A stretch of 64,000 nt of DNA. Origin: Gelatoporia subvermispora B. Lineage: Eukaryota; Basidiomycota; Agaricomycetes; Polyporales; Gelatoporiaceae. The stretch is taken from NCBI GenBank assembly GCA_000320605.2, contig KB445813.1:4836-68835 (forward strand), written 5' to 3'. The notes beneath the pieces were generated by a model that was not told the origin of the DNA, searched no databases, and was given only the letters and a program-made list of their open reading frames with translations. Below are positions 23,476 through 36,109 of this stretch, in pieces (position 1 is the first letter of the stretch; every line of letters begins with the position of its first letter). Position numbers and translations under genes: made by a program.

Positions 23476-26258
23476 CTATTCGTGCTCGTCCTCGCCCGCA
23501 TCCTCCTCGCCCTCCGGTGTGTAACCCTTCTCCGCCCAGACTTTGATCCGGTCAGGATCACCAAGGTACTCATCAGGCTCTCGCGCTGCTTCCGCGACGA
23601 TCTCTTTCACCCGTCGGTCAATGATCGTGTCGAGCGCTGCCACGAGCCCATCATCAGGCTCATTCTTCTGCACGTGCCATGTCAGCGTGGTCCAATCCGG
23701 TCAAGAAGTGTACTTCGGCCCACCTTGTACCAGGTGCGAACATCTGCACAGAAGTCCACAAGGCTCACCGCTCCGTGTCCAATGCCCCATGGATCCTTCT
23801 TGTGCAGCCAGTCCTCCAAATGCGTCTGCACGAAGCCCCGCAGAGCTCGCCCGAGCTCGGGCGTGTATCGCGCATCACAGAGATGGCCGTCCCAGCGCCA
23901 TTTGGCATACTCCCACATGTGCGGCATGTCTCCATTCGCATGCCGAAGGCTGTCGACGTCGTTGCGAGCCAGGAGATCAAGCAGCGAGGTCGCGATCATG
24001 GCATCCCCAGATGGCAGGTCGACGAGGAAGGCGGTGTCGATGCAGCGGGCGCTGTCGGAGAGAAATTGAGGGAAGCTGGCGTGGCAAGCCCGGATTTCGG
24101 TCGATGATGTGATGTCTCCGGTAATGATGAGGACAGATCGAAGACGGTCCACCAGATCCAATGTCGCAGAAGCTGGGATGCCAACTGTGTCGAGGACAGT
24201 TGCGTTTGGGGCATCAAACCAGATATTTACCTCAGAAAGTACCATCCAGCACAATATCAGATTGACATAGGCCATATGACGCTCATCCTCTCGTAAACGT
24301 GCGAATGCATGCTCCAGGATCACTGTATATAGCATGTCGAGCTTCTCGTATGCCTTCCCTCGACCAAGCAGACCTTGAGAATCCAGCAGGTTCTTGTATT
24401 TCTCGGCGGCGAGATGTCTGTCTTGCGCGAGGTATTTGATGATCGTGCTTGTGTAGATGAATAGCCCATCCGAGAGCCGCGTCAATTCCTCCACGGCAGC
24501 TGGGTACTGGTCCAGAAGAGTAAATGATCCTACTTTCCTGCATCTCTCGAACTCCGAGTTGATGAAAAGTCGAATGTCACGATCAACGTCCGGCTCCTTC
24601 TGTAAATCCCTCCAGGCAATGATGTTAGAGTCGTCGCATGCCTTCAGTGCGCCGATAATATAGGTCTCGGGTCGAGTAGCGATTAAGATGCGCAGGAACG
24701 GTATCTCGCGTGCGGCCTGATATAATAGTCTTAGCATAGTCGGGACACCATCCTCAGGGGTCTCTGTACACTCATCAACGCCGTCAACGACAAATACAAC
24801 GATTGAACAGGATGACAACCCAATGAGGGCTTTGAGAGGGTCCAAGATCAAGGTACTGAACTGGTACTCTAGAGCTTGCTCGCGTCCTGCTCGATGCTTC
24901 CGAGCAGCTGAGGCTATGTGAGGACGCAGCGAAGGTATGAACTCCGCGAGCTGGTGTGCGATTGTCGGGAATATGCGGTATACATTGCTGCATTCTCCTG
25001 AGGTGCGAAGGAAGAAAAACGAGGCACCTAGCTGGCCGTTTTGAAGCTGTCGGCAGAGTGCATGAGCGATGCTAGATTTGCCCATTCCTGCCTGACCAAA
25101 CAACACGTATAGACGCTTGTTAGCGGCGCTGTCCACAGCCCACTCGGCCAGCTCTCGAAGAATTGTACTCCGGGTCCCGGGCGTCAGGCGTGACTTCTCT
25201 TCGAGGAGAGCTGAGGTATATGCAGCATTTGCAGGCTTGAGACCGTCCAAGGTTTCTTGTATTTCTGGGACGTGTATATCGTTAATCGTCCGCCATAAGG
25301 CAAACCGAGCACGGTCTCACCTTGATTCTCCTCGCGTTCGTTCATTCTCTTCTGCACCTATCCTTGGTCCTTGAGTCATATGTTTGTCAGTATCAGTACC
25401 ATTGGTGACTAGCATATACGTACTTTCAGCTCCGCGTACATCTCGCGAGAATATCTGACAATTTCAGCCACATTCTTTCGAATCTCAATGGCCCCCTCCA
25501 GCTTCACACTACTTTCAATGCAATGCAGAGATGCACGGTCGAATTGAGCTCACGTTGAAGTCATCCTTTGCGTGCTCAATTCTTCTACCAAGATCCTTCA
25601 GGAACTCGGCATCCGGCTCTGCAGACCAGAATCGAGTGATCTTCTTCTTGTGCCCAGCCGCTTCTGCAGAGGTAAGTATCGCATTTAATTTCCTGCAATT
25701 TCGAAACAATTGTAGTCAAGCGTCGGATAACAATGGGCCGCACTCACTTGATGAATGCGTCAATCCCTTGATTCAGAGGTGCAGAATGGCGGGTGCCATT
25801 GGTAGCCTGTTTACGCTGATCGGGATCCAGGGTTTCGATATCTCCAGTCACTTCCTTTGCGATCGACGTGAGGAGATTGACGAGGGCCTGGATCCTGTCT
25901 ACAACATCCTGCCTGTCCTGGACATTTGCCCTCATAAGCTGTAACATGTCCAGACTCAGGCGGCGCAATGAGACAATCACATCTGGCAACGTACAGATAT
26001 TTGCTCTGCAAGTGCCTTTAGTATCGGTAGAGCGTAGGCAATCCCTGGCAGAGGTGCAGCTAAAAGAACTTGCTCGGCAACGTCAAGAGCTGTCTTGAGG
26101 TTGGATAAGAGCGCCCTGGCTGCGTCGTTGCACTTCGTATCAGACGTGGCTGAGCATTTCGCGCTCCTCACATGTTGTTACATACTAACCTTGTGCCTTC
26201 CTCCACCGGGTTCCGTCCTTGACGAGGTGGATTTCTGGGAATCATTCGGCTGCAGCAT
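23476..26258 (-). CDS. NACHT protein with MLKL-like N-terminal bundle, copy C
   Basis: A 792-aa protein. Exons in transcription order: 26258-26207, 26149-25995, 25938-25748, 25692-25554, 25501-25424, 25351-25321, 25264-23724, 23667-23476. Residues 20-215 form a helical region with APLPGIAYALPILKALAEQIS-type and LMRANV segments, like the MLKL/HeLo-like bundle at the front of many agaricomycete NLRs. The NACHT domain has Walker A GQAGMGKSS (272-280), Walker B FVVDGVDEC (Asp376) and sensor ATRPE (411-415). The C-terminal part is a helical arm with RACHASFPQFLSDSARC and no WD40, ankyrin or TPR repeats. The last exon adds an acidic tail. It is likely a nucleotide-driven switch for cell death or incompatibility (family knowledge; no partner visible). 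Exon 1 and its unusual GTGGAG donor are the weakest part; exon lengths 191, 139 and 192 match copy E exactly. Confidence 0.85.
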
Positions 26259-29200
26259 TTTGAATGGCAGAGATGCTGCTCAAAGTGAGTGAGGTCTGCG
26301 ACAATTTGCCCCGAGTATAAGGGACAGTTGCTGTGCAATGCGGTGAGCACGAGGCCGACTGGACGCATATCATGGAAGCAGCAGACTGGCGCATGACCAA
26401 GGTATTATCAATCCGCGATCTCATTGGACACAACAATTGAGGCCAACAATGCAACCATGCACAATGCTGATAGGCACGTCAATTTCAGGTTAGAACTGGA
26501 ACCGAGAGACTATATCGGTCAGATAGGAGAGAATCTCGTCCTTGGGATGCGTCACCATGAGCCACAGCATGTTACAAGTGTCGTTGCGGTGACAATCACT
26601 CAAGAAATTGTTGCGCTACGTACATCTTCGCGAACAGTCGTGAGCATGCATCTGAACTCAAGAATGCACTGCTTCATGATTACAGGTTGAATTTGGACGT
26701 CATGGCCAGTGCTGGCCCGTAATGGGGCAGCCCCTACCAGTGCAAGATGCGCATAGCACCAGGCCTCAGCCAGAGTCCATCCAATGGTCAAGATACTCGT
26801 CGCATACGTATCCACAGTCTGCGCATAAAATAGTGATTCTGGTACCCCTGAGCCACGGAGTCGACGACGAGAAGGGTGTCTGCATATCTACCATGTAGCA
26901 CCCAGGTGTGAGCGTGATAAAAACAATATAGAGGTCGAGAAATCCCCACTTGTTGCCAAAAGGATATCGTAGAGGTGTGCACGACTTCCGTACAGTCATT
27001 CCAGCTCGCGGGGCCATGTAATGACATTGGAAAGCACCGCATCTCAGATGATTGCTCTGTCCTGCTCAAAGGCATGTAATATGCCCCCTGGGAGTAGCTA
27101 GCGGCTAGTTGAACCACGGAAAAGCTCTTAGAACATTTGGAGGACGTTGTTTGCAGCTCGAGCTCGAGTTGATCAACTCTGACCACGCGCTCTTACCACA
27201 GAGAGCACCATAAGAATGTCGGTGTCCTCGCCGAGCGTAAGTGTGCCTTGAGTCAGCTGTAGCCTAAGAGAGACTGTCGTGTCAGAGTCGTCCCTGGGTT
27301 TCTGCTCGAGGTTGTTCATGATCGTGATCGGGCGCTCTGCACGTTAAAGCGGGTGCAAGGCGCCCAGTCGTGCTGGCATGCACGATCTTCGACGTCTGCA
27401 GCAGACTCCGAGGCGGCTGCCACTCTCTTCTGAGCCTGGATCCAGCTGTTTCCAACTACCTATCTCAGCTATCTGGGTCGCGACCCTTGCATGTTCAACG
27501 TCTCGAGCTCAGCCGCAGTAAGTACGGCACGTATGTGGAACCCATGCACGCTGGTTCAACTTTCGTGGTCATCTGGAAGCACCGTTCAATCGCCATTCAC
27601 GCCCACCTCGGTGCCACGTCGCAGGCAGCAAGAGACATGATTCCATTGCAGTGATCATATCCGATGGTGGATACCGGTCTTCTGCACGTGCCCCTCCTCA
27701 ATCTCCCCTTGTCAGGTTCACCATCTGCTTATCCAGAGCTGACCTACTGTTCGTGGTCTTCTAGAGATCCCCGCCATCGAGGGTTATGATAGTTGCTCGT
27801 TGTTCCTGGCGTTCAAATCCTGATATTCTCCTATTCCGGGCCGTTGGTACGTCTTTTATCTTTCCATTTACCCTCCTTGTACATTCTGCTGATTCGGTTC
27901 TTTTACTGCATAACACGCGTCTAATTGGCTCTACCTGTCCCCGCTTTCCGATGCAAGCTCTGCTCACTAGTGCCGTTGTTCCGAGTGACGCAAAGAGAAT
28001 CACTTGAGACTCCTAGCCCACCCATGTACGTCGTGTCACAGAGAGACGCTTTCACCCATCCTCCATCTGATCCCTTTTCTGCGTGGTTCGGAACATCATG
28101 CGCGCATGCTCTAATCCGTCGCAAGTAACCCTGGACGCTTGCACAACCTATTGGATCTCATAAACAACCAGACGTTGTGCATCTATCGGGCCAATCATCA
28201 AGCGGCTCAGTTCTTATCTTGCAGCTACCAGACTGCGGAACACCATCGGTAGTCGGAAGGCGCAATGCATGATGGATGTAAAGCAAGGTACTGCCTAATA
28301 TATTCTGTGCTGCTCGTTGCTGCCAATCTACGTCAGGATTTCGGTAGGGCCTCAATAGATCTCTTGATAATGATGAGTGCTGGGTCCTGACGATGATGTG
28401 CGTAAGTTGTGCTGTCCCCCTCGCGCGGCACATTTTCATGCAGGCCACTTCCGACCCATTGTCCCGTTCGATGACTAAATTTATCTCCTCACGCCGTCAA
28501 TCGCAGGTGTTATGATATCAGTTGCGGCCTCTGAGTCGCCGTCGTCCTCTATCCACCGATAGAAGTACCGAATAGATTCGCTCCCGCCAACTTGCACAAA
28601 ATTGCAACACGTTCACTCGGTGACCCGCGACATTACTCTGCTTTGCTCTGCGGGGGTTTACCCCCACCTCAACGATAGCAATGACGGTTCGGCTTTTCAG
28701 CTGTCTCACGTCGGCGTATCCCTGGAGCTCTATATCTCTTACAGCACATTTGCTGTCATTTGTTGACTTTCATCCGTGGTGTGTTCCATGCGAGCTTTGC
28801 CTTCCCTCGCCGCTCTTGTGTATAAGGCTCCGAGCAAGACGGAAGCCCGGGCTCACTTCATCTCTTGCATACCTGCTAAGTGCCTGCTCGCATGCTCGTA
28901 CATATGGACTGTGTGGCACTCTGGGGATGCGTTATATTGTCTAGTCCTTGTAACGTACAGCCAGAGTCTGTGAACATTTCCTTCTATCTGTGAGCTGCTC
29001 GAACCACGCCTACTCTCTTTGAAGCGCCACCAGCCGTCCTGCAAGCATCTGTACCGTTTATTAGTTTCCGCTACCTTCCGAGACAATAACCCGTCAACCA
29101 GATACAACATCAGCCCTCCCAAGGAGCCCTTGAAGTTGGAATATTAGCCGATTATCTAAGCCTTGACCAGTCAATGTCCATATTGACTGGACGCCGGCGT

Positions 29201-30309
29201 GACGCTCGTCGTGTGATGACGCCAAGATCGTCCCGTACGGCCGCCTTGCCATGCGATGTCAACGGGCTAGTATGCTCGTCATAACACATCGCTCACCGGT
29301 GTCGCAGACCTGGACCTTGCATAGGATCGATATCAGCGCGGACGGGTCTGGGCTATCCACGAATACTGACCAGCACTGAGTCAGAGTCAATGATCTGCAT
29401 TGCGGTATGCATGTATTCGAGTTCCTACTGTCCATTTAGGCAGCTCAAGGGTTGTGTACCACCAGGCGAACAGGACCATACCTAGGCCTACGACTTGCTA
29501 TGTGTGCTTGCCGGTTCCTCCCGTCCTCGAATGCGCCAAGTAGTGACGGTTAGGATGGGCGTATAATACGAATCTTCTCGTGCTGAACAATGAACACATC
29601 ACTACGACATTTGTGGTCAATTGGCGCGGTACATATAGTCGTCAGCCTATTCGATCAGCGATGACATCGTCGGTACTCGACCTTCTCACCCGCGGAACGA
29701 TCGGCCGCGGGTAATCAAGGTCCACTGCAGCTGGGACTTCGCTATAGCTCTGGAATACTGGTCAGCATCGCACATTGGATCGCTCTTGAGAAGTGCTTAC
29801 TCTGCGAACAGATGTTGTCGACTTGCTCCCAAGACACAAACAAGACGTCTCGAGAACAAACGTATGAGCGTCGCTGGCTATATGCGCACAACTATCGTGA
29901 TGAGTCAGGTAGAGTGAACAGCCGTTAGTGCACCTTAAGCACGCGGCGTATGGGTGATATCATATACCTCTCGCATCTCATGCCATCAAGCTCCATGTCG
30001 TATCCAGGGACTTTCAGTGGGGCGTATTCCCTGTACGATGCGCCGCGGTCGCGTCGTTGAGCTGATGGTTGCAACCAAGAGGAGGAGCGTACCAAGGCTT
30101 GCAGTGGTGAGCTGTGAATTCAGAGCAGAGAGAGAGTCCCGCCATCTGGGCGGGAAGCGGGAAGCCCATGTCGATAGCCGTGATGCTGACAGATACAGGA
30201 CACTGCGGCGAGATTCCTCAGTACTTCGGTAACCTGTAAAGCAGAGGAGCAAATCACAGCGAGCTCTCCAGCACAGACGAGACGCGCAAAGGACGCGTAC
30301 GCGTCATGC

Positions 30310-30600
30310 TGCAAGCAAGCGCTATCAGCACCTCCACGGGAGTCCGAGGACACAACGCTATGTCATCCCTCTGCGAGCGTATTGACGTTCCTCGACCTCT
30401 TCCCTCTGCCCTGACTGACTGGATTCGCAGTGGGGGATCCTGGACGTCGTTCTTTGCCCAATGGTATGCGCGCGATCTAGCACATCCCCCGATCTCCGGT
30501 CAGCGTCCGTCTCACTCCAGCACGTCTTGACCCGAGCTTCGACCCAAATCACCCGCTAGACGTCTCGATCGCTCGACAGGCACGATCATGGAAGGTAAGA
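30310..30600 (-). repeat. NACHT-flank repeat R2, partial third copy
   Basis: Shares with 33310-33560 and the reverse complement of 46830-47050 the ordered words ATGCGCGCGATCTAGCACATC, CTCCGGTCAGC and TCACTCCAGCACGTC. The other two copies lie directly downstream of NACHT genes. This one is isolated, so either the repeat is mobile or a neighbouring gene has been lost. Confidence 0.6.
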
Positions 30601-31139
30601 CATGCCGCAGTGCCTGCTCGCTGTTTTCCCTGCTCCAGCTGTGCTCAGAGGGCGCTGAGGATAGCTGAGATATACAGCTACTGGACGAGTGTGCGGCTGG
30701 GATGACAACATGCTGCCTGCATTTTACCGCATCCAGCAGCTGGACGTCGTTCATACGATCTCCCTACCGTCTGTCCGATGACCCGATCTCGAGTTTGAGT
30801 GGTCTGACGATTGCGCATTTACTCGATGATGGTGCTCGAATGTCCATCATCCATCCTGTGAGCCACTTTGTATTCTCGTTGTTTCTGCTATCTCTCACTA
30901 GGTCCAACTCATCCTTTTTTACTCAATTGATGGCGAGTCCCTCAATACGAACGGCCTGCACCCGGCGTTGTATGCAATCACCTTAATCCGAGGCCCGTAG
31001 AATCTGGATACCTCTGGAGTGAGCAGACGTCTCATGCTCATGTGAGGTGGGAACAGTAGCATACAGTCGATCACGCCATGTATAAGACAGTTCATTTTCC
31101 TCTGATTTGTGCAGTCTCGGTCTGACGTGTATGTTAGCA

Positions 31140-32260
31140 GCTAGCACTTGAGGCCAACAAATATATTTTCTACCGCAACGCGACAGTACACCAAATCGAA
31201 ACCTCGATGGACAGGCTTCAGGCTCACTTGTGAAGTTAAGTAAAGCTTTTGTAGCTAAAATGAAGATGCCAGGCTGGACTGAACCGTTGCTCACGCATCT
31301 CATGTTCTTTGGAGCTAGGTGTTGTGCATTACCACCGCTCGTTAGTTGAGCTACAAGCATCATCGGGTATGCTGTTGGCTCGTAGGGAAGCGATGGAATT
31401 CGGGCAACCGAGCACCTGAGCGGAGCTGCAGGAGCAGAGAACCGCCGGCTGCGTACTACAATGAACCAAATCGATTCGGATGTTTTCCCCTTGTGTCGGG
31501 ATGCTCTCTTCTCGTAGGTTGGCTGCAAACCGCTCACGAAGCGGCGCGAATGGCGATGCACAAACTGCGCGCATATCGAATCTGCGGCGTCGAAACTTGC
31601 CTAGTCACGCGAAAATGGCCCGGCCGATCTACTACAGCTTCATTAGCCCGCGCAGGGGTTTTAGGCACGAATCAACGCACTACAATGAACCAATTTGAGT
31701 TCGGGTGTTCGTTCTCTTGTGTCATGGTCATCTCTTCTCGTAGGTAGGCTGCGGATCGCTGACGATGCGGATCGATGCGGAGGGTGCATATGGTGATCTT
31801 GGGAGCGGTAATGAGACCGATATTCTCGATGGTGCGCATACACGTACCTTCATTTTGCGTTTACCCTCTGCCCCCGTTCGCACAAGCTGAGCCCATCTCG
31901 AGGTGTGGCAACCGCCTCAACCGCCGCGACCAACTCTTCACTCCTATGTTCGATGATACGATGGGTCGGCACGGAGACGCGTCATACGAGCCACGGCGAT
32001 CCGACACTGTCCCTCCTAGTGAACAACACCGAGTCCTGACTTGCTGATGCATGCAATGTGGTGCTGAGATGATTCATGAACAGTCGGTAGATGTGGACCG
32101 CGGTCTTTTGTGAATTCGCGCAGCTGAAGTGCGTCAAATGCATGGTCCATTCCGTCGAGAAGGAACATACCTATCCCGCTGGCACGAAGCAGTTGCAGTT
32201 TGAGTGAACCGTCGATGAGTCCAACCAGTCGGAGGGGGACAGAAGTCTTCAACCCGATCG
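31140..32260 (-). repeat. Dispersed repeat R3, copy 1
   Basis: In reverse orientation this 1.1-kb stretch carries the same ordered blocks as 36110-37380 and 47640-49950. It has a leading CTTCGTGCCAGC block, a TATGCGCATCATCGAGAAT block, an ACTACAATGA(A/G)CCAA block and a closing CGGTAGAAAATATAT block. Inside it an approximately 220-nt segment is locally doubled (around 31456 and 31679). Faint open frames are not conserved, so I treat it as a decayed element. Confidence 0.55.
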
Positions 32261-32484
32261 ACCGAAGGTATGTACAGATATGGTTCTTGCAAGTGATCTC
32301 TCACTGAGAGTAAGCCAAACATTGCTAGGAACTGACAGGCCGTAAGGCCAGTATTAAGTACAGGCAGCTAGCCAACGGAGCGTACGCCTGGAGGTCCGTA
32401 GATTGAGCTATGACTGGATTTTGTTGGCGTGCTCTAACGCAATGCCGATTTCACTGAAGGCGCCCAAGGTAGAAGTCCGTACGC

Positions 32485-32992
32485 CTTTCTATGACCTAGC
32501 ATAAATACGACGCAAAGTATACATCAAACACTAGGCATATGCGCACCTCAATATCATCTCCACTCCCTTTGGCTCCCGCAGCATTCCCCGTATCTTCTCG
32601 TACTAATGAGCGGCCGTGTTGTCCTTCAAGCGGACGCATGCCATGTCCGATGTGGTGGGGGTCACGGCATTGACGATCGCGGTCGCTATCGAGACCCCGA
32701 AGACAGGGACCGAGAGGTATGCCATTCTACGTTCTAGCATGAATACGACGCAAAGTATACATCAAACACTAGACATATGCGCACCTCAATATCATCTCCA
32801 CTCCCTTTGGCTCCCGCAGGGTCTTAATCCCACCCACGTATGTTAGCGCTAAGCCGTTCGCCGTATCTTCTCGTACTAATGAGCGGCCGTGTTGTCCTTC
32901 AAGCGGACGCATGCCATGTCCGATGTGGTGGGGGTCACGGCATTGACGATCGCGGTCGCGATCGAGACCCCGAGGACAGGGACCGAGAGCGG
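32485..32992. repeat. Direct tandem duplication
   Basis: 32485-32716 is repeated as 32722-32992. Both contain AATACGACGCAAAGTATAC, the CTCCACTCCCTTTGGCTCC block and the GAGCGGCCGTGTTGTCCTTC block. The second unit has an extra 40 nt (GGTCTTAATC...CGTTCG). Differences are few, so the duplication is young compared with the surrounding repeats. Confidence 0.85.
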
Positions 32993-33232
32993 GGAGTCGA
33001 GAGGGACCTGCAATCAAGAGGAGGTAAAGAGGACATGGGGCGTAATCATGGTGTTGTCGCAGAAGCCCTTTGCAGTCAAGGTCGTCGACGAGCGACACGG
33101 CGCGTGCAAGTCGTCGCCCACGGAAACAGAGCGTGCGCGTCGAGCGCTCAGCCAATGCGTCAGTAGTAATGCGTATGATGCTGATAGCTGTAGGAGTGAA
33201 CAGCGAGTCTCGAGAGCCCAGAGTGGTCTCCA

Positions 33233-34368
33233 ATGACCCGGAAAGCACAGAGAGCAGCAGATAGCAGAAGAGACGCGGGAAGGCCGCGTTATGCTCTGAT
33301 CAAGCGCCAACAGCTTGAGGGCAGCGCTACGTCATTGCCTGGCGACGACGCCCTTGCTCTATCCTTTGCCTCTGTCCTGGATTCGCGGGACCTCTGGTGG
33401 GATGTCACGACACTCGGATACTTCTGTAGGTGCCTGATGGCACGCGCGCGATCTGGCGCGTCAACCAATCTCCGGTCAGTATATGCCTCACTTCAACACG
33501 TCTCGTTCTTGGACACCCCTGAGATCGACAGCTACGGGGCGAGTGTGCGGCCGAGATGAATACATGCTATCTACATCGTCCGAGGCCGCGTTTCGCATTT
33601 TGCCCGTGTGTCGTCCATGGTATGTAGCCGTTCAGCCTCAGCTGCTATTGACGGTCCGCCATGTCTGATGCAGTGGTCCTTCTGTGTCATGCCACGTCGA
33701 GCACCCGTCCGAACTCCAAGCTTTCCCTCGCCTCATTGGGTTCCAATGAGACAGGTCACACGCTGTTCAGGATGGAATCGGAGATCGGTAAGAGTTCGCG
33801 CTCAGTGCTAGCATCGGAGGTACGTGAACCAGTATACATGTGGTTTTGGGTACACTGTTGATCGGGTTCGTTCGGCTCTCCTTTCAGACTGTATGCGTGA
33901 CGGTAAATTTGAGCACCCCTTCCGATATACACCATTGACTCCTTTTTGACACCCCTGTATCGAACTTTGCGGACAGGTCATAGTGCTCCATCATCATGGC
34001 TACGCAACGATGTGGACATTCAGATCGTTTATATCCCAGTTCGTCTATCCCATTTCATTTTTATGTACCATAAACATACGCTCTGTCTGTACACAGGGAG
34101 GATATGGATGAAAATCATCTTTATGGAATCATGCTGGAGCATACGAGAATACCATAGGTTCTTGAGGGCTTGTTCCGTGCTCGGGAATAGCAGCATTCAC
34201 AGTACAACGGAGACAGCGCCCTTCTGTGCACCCACGAGCCATTGAGAGAAGCCGATGTAATTGTCAAGCTTCTAGCTCTGACCTGCATGCGTCGCAACTT
34301 CACGAATATATAACCAGATGAGGATCGTCGCCACAGATACTATATGGCATCTTATCTAAGTCAGTACT
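33233..34368 (-). repeat. NACHT-flank repeat R2, copy behind gene D
   Basis: The DNA immediately downstream of the minus-strand NACHT gene D matches 45935-47110, immediately downstream of plus-strand NACHT gene E, in inverted orientation. Shared blocks include the ACACCCCTGTATCGAACTT, CGTCACGGATGCATACAG-like and GCAACGATGTGGA words. The two genes and flanks therefore form one inverted segmental duplication. Confidence 0.65.
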
Positions 34369-35994
34369 CTACTCCTCCTCGTCCTCCAACTTCTCCTCGT
34401 CCTCCTCGTCCGGCTCCCAGTACGGCGTGTAGCCCCTCTTCGCCCAGACTTTGATCCGTTTACGGTGCCGGTCCGCGAACTTGTCAGGCGATTGCGCGGC
34501 TTCCGCGACGATGTCTTTGACCCGCCGGTCAATGATCGTGTCGAGCGCTGCCGCGAGCCCATCATCAGGCCCGTTCTTCTGCACGTGCCATGTCAGCGTG
34601 GTCCGATCCGGTCAAGGAGTGTACTTCAGCCCACCTTGCACCAGGTGCGAACTTCTCTACAGAGCTCCACAAGGAGCGCCGCACCATAATGAGAGTCCCA
34701 TGGAGCTTCCTTTTGCAGCCAGTTCTCCAGATGCGTCTCCACGAAGCCCCGCAGAGCTCGCCCGAGCTCGGGCGTGTATCGCGCATCACAGAGATGGACA
34801 TCCCAGCACCTTATGGCATACTCCCACATCCGCGGCATGTTTCCATCCGCATCTCGCAGGCTGTCGACGTTGTCGCGAGCCAGGAGATCAAGCAGCGAGC
34901 TCGCAATCATGGCATGCCCAGACGGCGGGTCGACGAGGAAGGCGGGATCGGTGCAGCGGGCGCTGTCGGACAGGAATTGGGGGAAGCTGGCGTGGCAAGC
35001 CCGGATTTCGATTGCTGGTGTGATTCCTCCGTCTATAACGAGGACAGACCAGAGCCGGTTCATGAAGTCCTGTGATATTCTGGGAGGTATACCAACAATA
35101 GCGAGGTCTGTAGAGCTGAACGTCCATCGGCCGACGGCCAACCAGACAAGAATTTGGCGATAATACTCCATTCGATCCGCTCTTTCGCGGAATTCTCGGA
35201 ATGCCACTTGAAGTATGGTAGTGTATAGAGTGCCCAGACGGCCATGGACCTCCGCAGCACTCGCATGTACCTCGCAGGACACCAGTTGATCGAATATGTC
35301 AGTTGCTTCGTAGTTGTTGTTGAGGAGGGCGCGCGTAGCTGTGTGTGCGTATATGAATAGTCCTGCAGATAGATGCGTCAGTCTCGTCACCGCATCTGGA
35401 CGGTCCTCGAGTAGTATGAAGTTTCCTCTCCTAGCCCGCTGGTCGAACTCGGTCTGTATAAACAATTCGATATCACCATCAATCTCTTCCACGGCATCCG
35501 TCCATAGGTTACGCAGAATGGCTCCATCCTCAGTTTGTGCAGGTAGCGCAGACATGATATATGGCTCCGGTCGCGTGGCTATCAAGATGCGGATGTACGG
35601 GATGTCGACGGCAGCCTGACAGAGAAGTCGTAGGATGCTCTGTACCACCTCCTCGGAGGTCCGGGAGCATTCGTCGACACCGTCCACTACGAGTACCAGC
35701 GGTGTCTGCTGGCCTGAGCTACTGCGGAGGAGATCTAGGAATAGAACTTGTCCTTGGTGAGTGATACCCTGCGATTGGTCATGCCGAGTATACTGTTTGA
35801 TCGAGGACACAATTCGGGCAACGAGGTTTGGCCTGGAATTCGTGAGTTGGTAGACAATTGTCGGAAAGACAAGGTAAGGGTCGCTGCACTCGGCATCATT
35901 CTGATGGAAGAAAAACGATGCCCCCAGACTCTCGTCTTTGGCAAGTGCTTCGCAGACAGCGCGAGCAATCGCGGATTGCCACAGCCAGCGGGTC
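34369..35994 (-). pseudogene. NACHT gene D: 5' end lost at gap, P-loop frameshift
   Basis: The 3' part of a NACHT gene: main exon 35994-34635, a 56-nt intron, last exon 34578-34369 ending in an acidic EDEEKLEDEEE tail. The order is Walker A GPAGCG, then LVVDGVDEC and ATRPE, ending in the same RACHASFPQFLSDSARC C-terminal arm as copies C and E. One base is missing in the Walker A Lys codon near 35976: GGC-AA-TCC stands where the relative at 53529 has GGC-AAG-TCT. This puts the P-loop out of frame with the rest. The break is within 20 nt of a 20-N gap, and sequence beyond the gap (36015 on) has no NACHT similarity, so an assembly error is as likely as true decay. Its NACHT part resembles gene F, its C-terminus gene E. 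Confidence 0.75.
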
Positions 35995-36014
35995 NNNNNN
36001 NNNNNNNNNNNNNN
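35995..36014. other. Assembly gap (20 N)
   Basis: Twenty undetermined bases. The P-loop of a NACHT gene lies on the left and unrelated repeat DNA on the right, so the true gap may be larger than 20 nt, or two contigs may be wrongly joined. The missing 5' half of gene D should be about 1.2 kb, judging from its paralogues. Confidence 0.95.
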
Positions 36015-36109
36015 TCTCTTTCTGCTCTTGAGGCCACCAAAACATACATCTGCATGTTCTTGCTCGACTTGGTCCCGTTTTTTGTCTCTCGCGGACTGAT
36101 TGTACTCGT

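Larger units (their letters stand above)
26259..34368. other. Gene-free repeat-rich stretch
   Basis: No gene here can be supported. Scattered open frames (for example minus-strand 26788-27186 and 30983-31561) lack motifs and fit no splice chain. Between 30310 and 34368 lie copies of two repeat families that also occur near 36-37 and 46-50 kb, plus a local tandem duplication at 32485-32992. I see nothing definite in 27300-30300. Confidence 0.5.

Noticed and set aside
26788..27186. Possible membrane-receptor-like gene remnant (DUF6534-type) on the minus strand
   Set aside because: A short hydrophobic stretch looked suggestive, but I could not build exons or find a conserved motif, so it is not reported as a gene.
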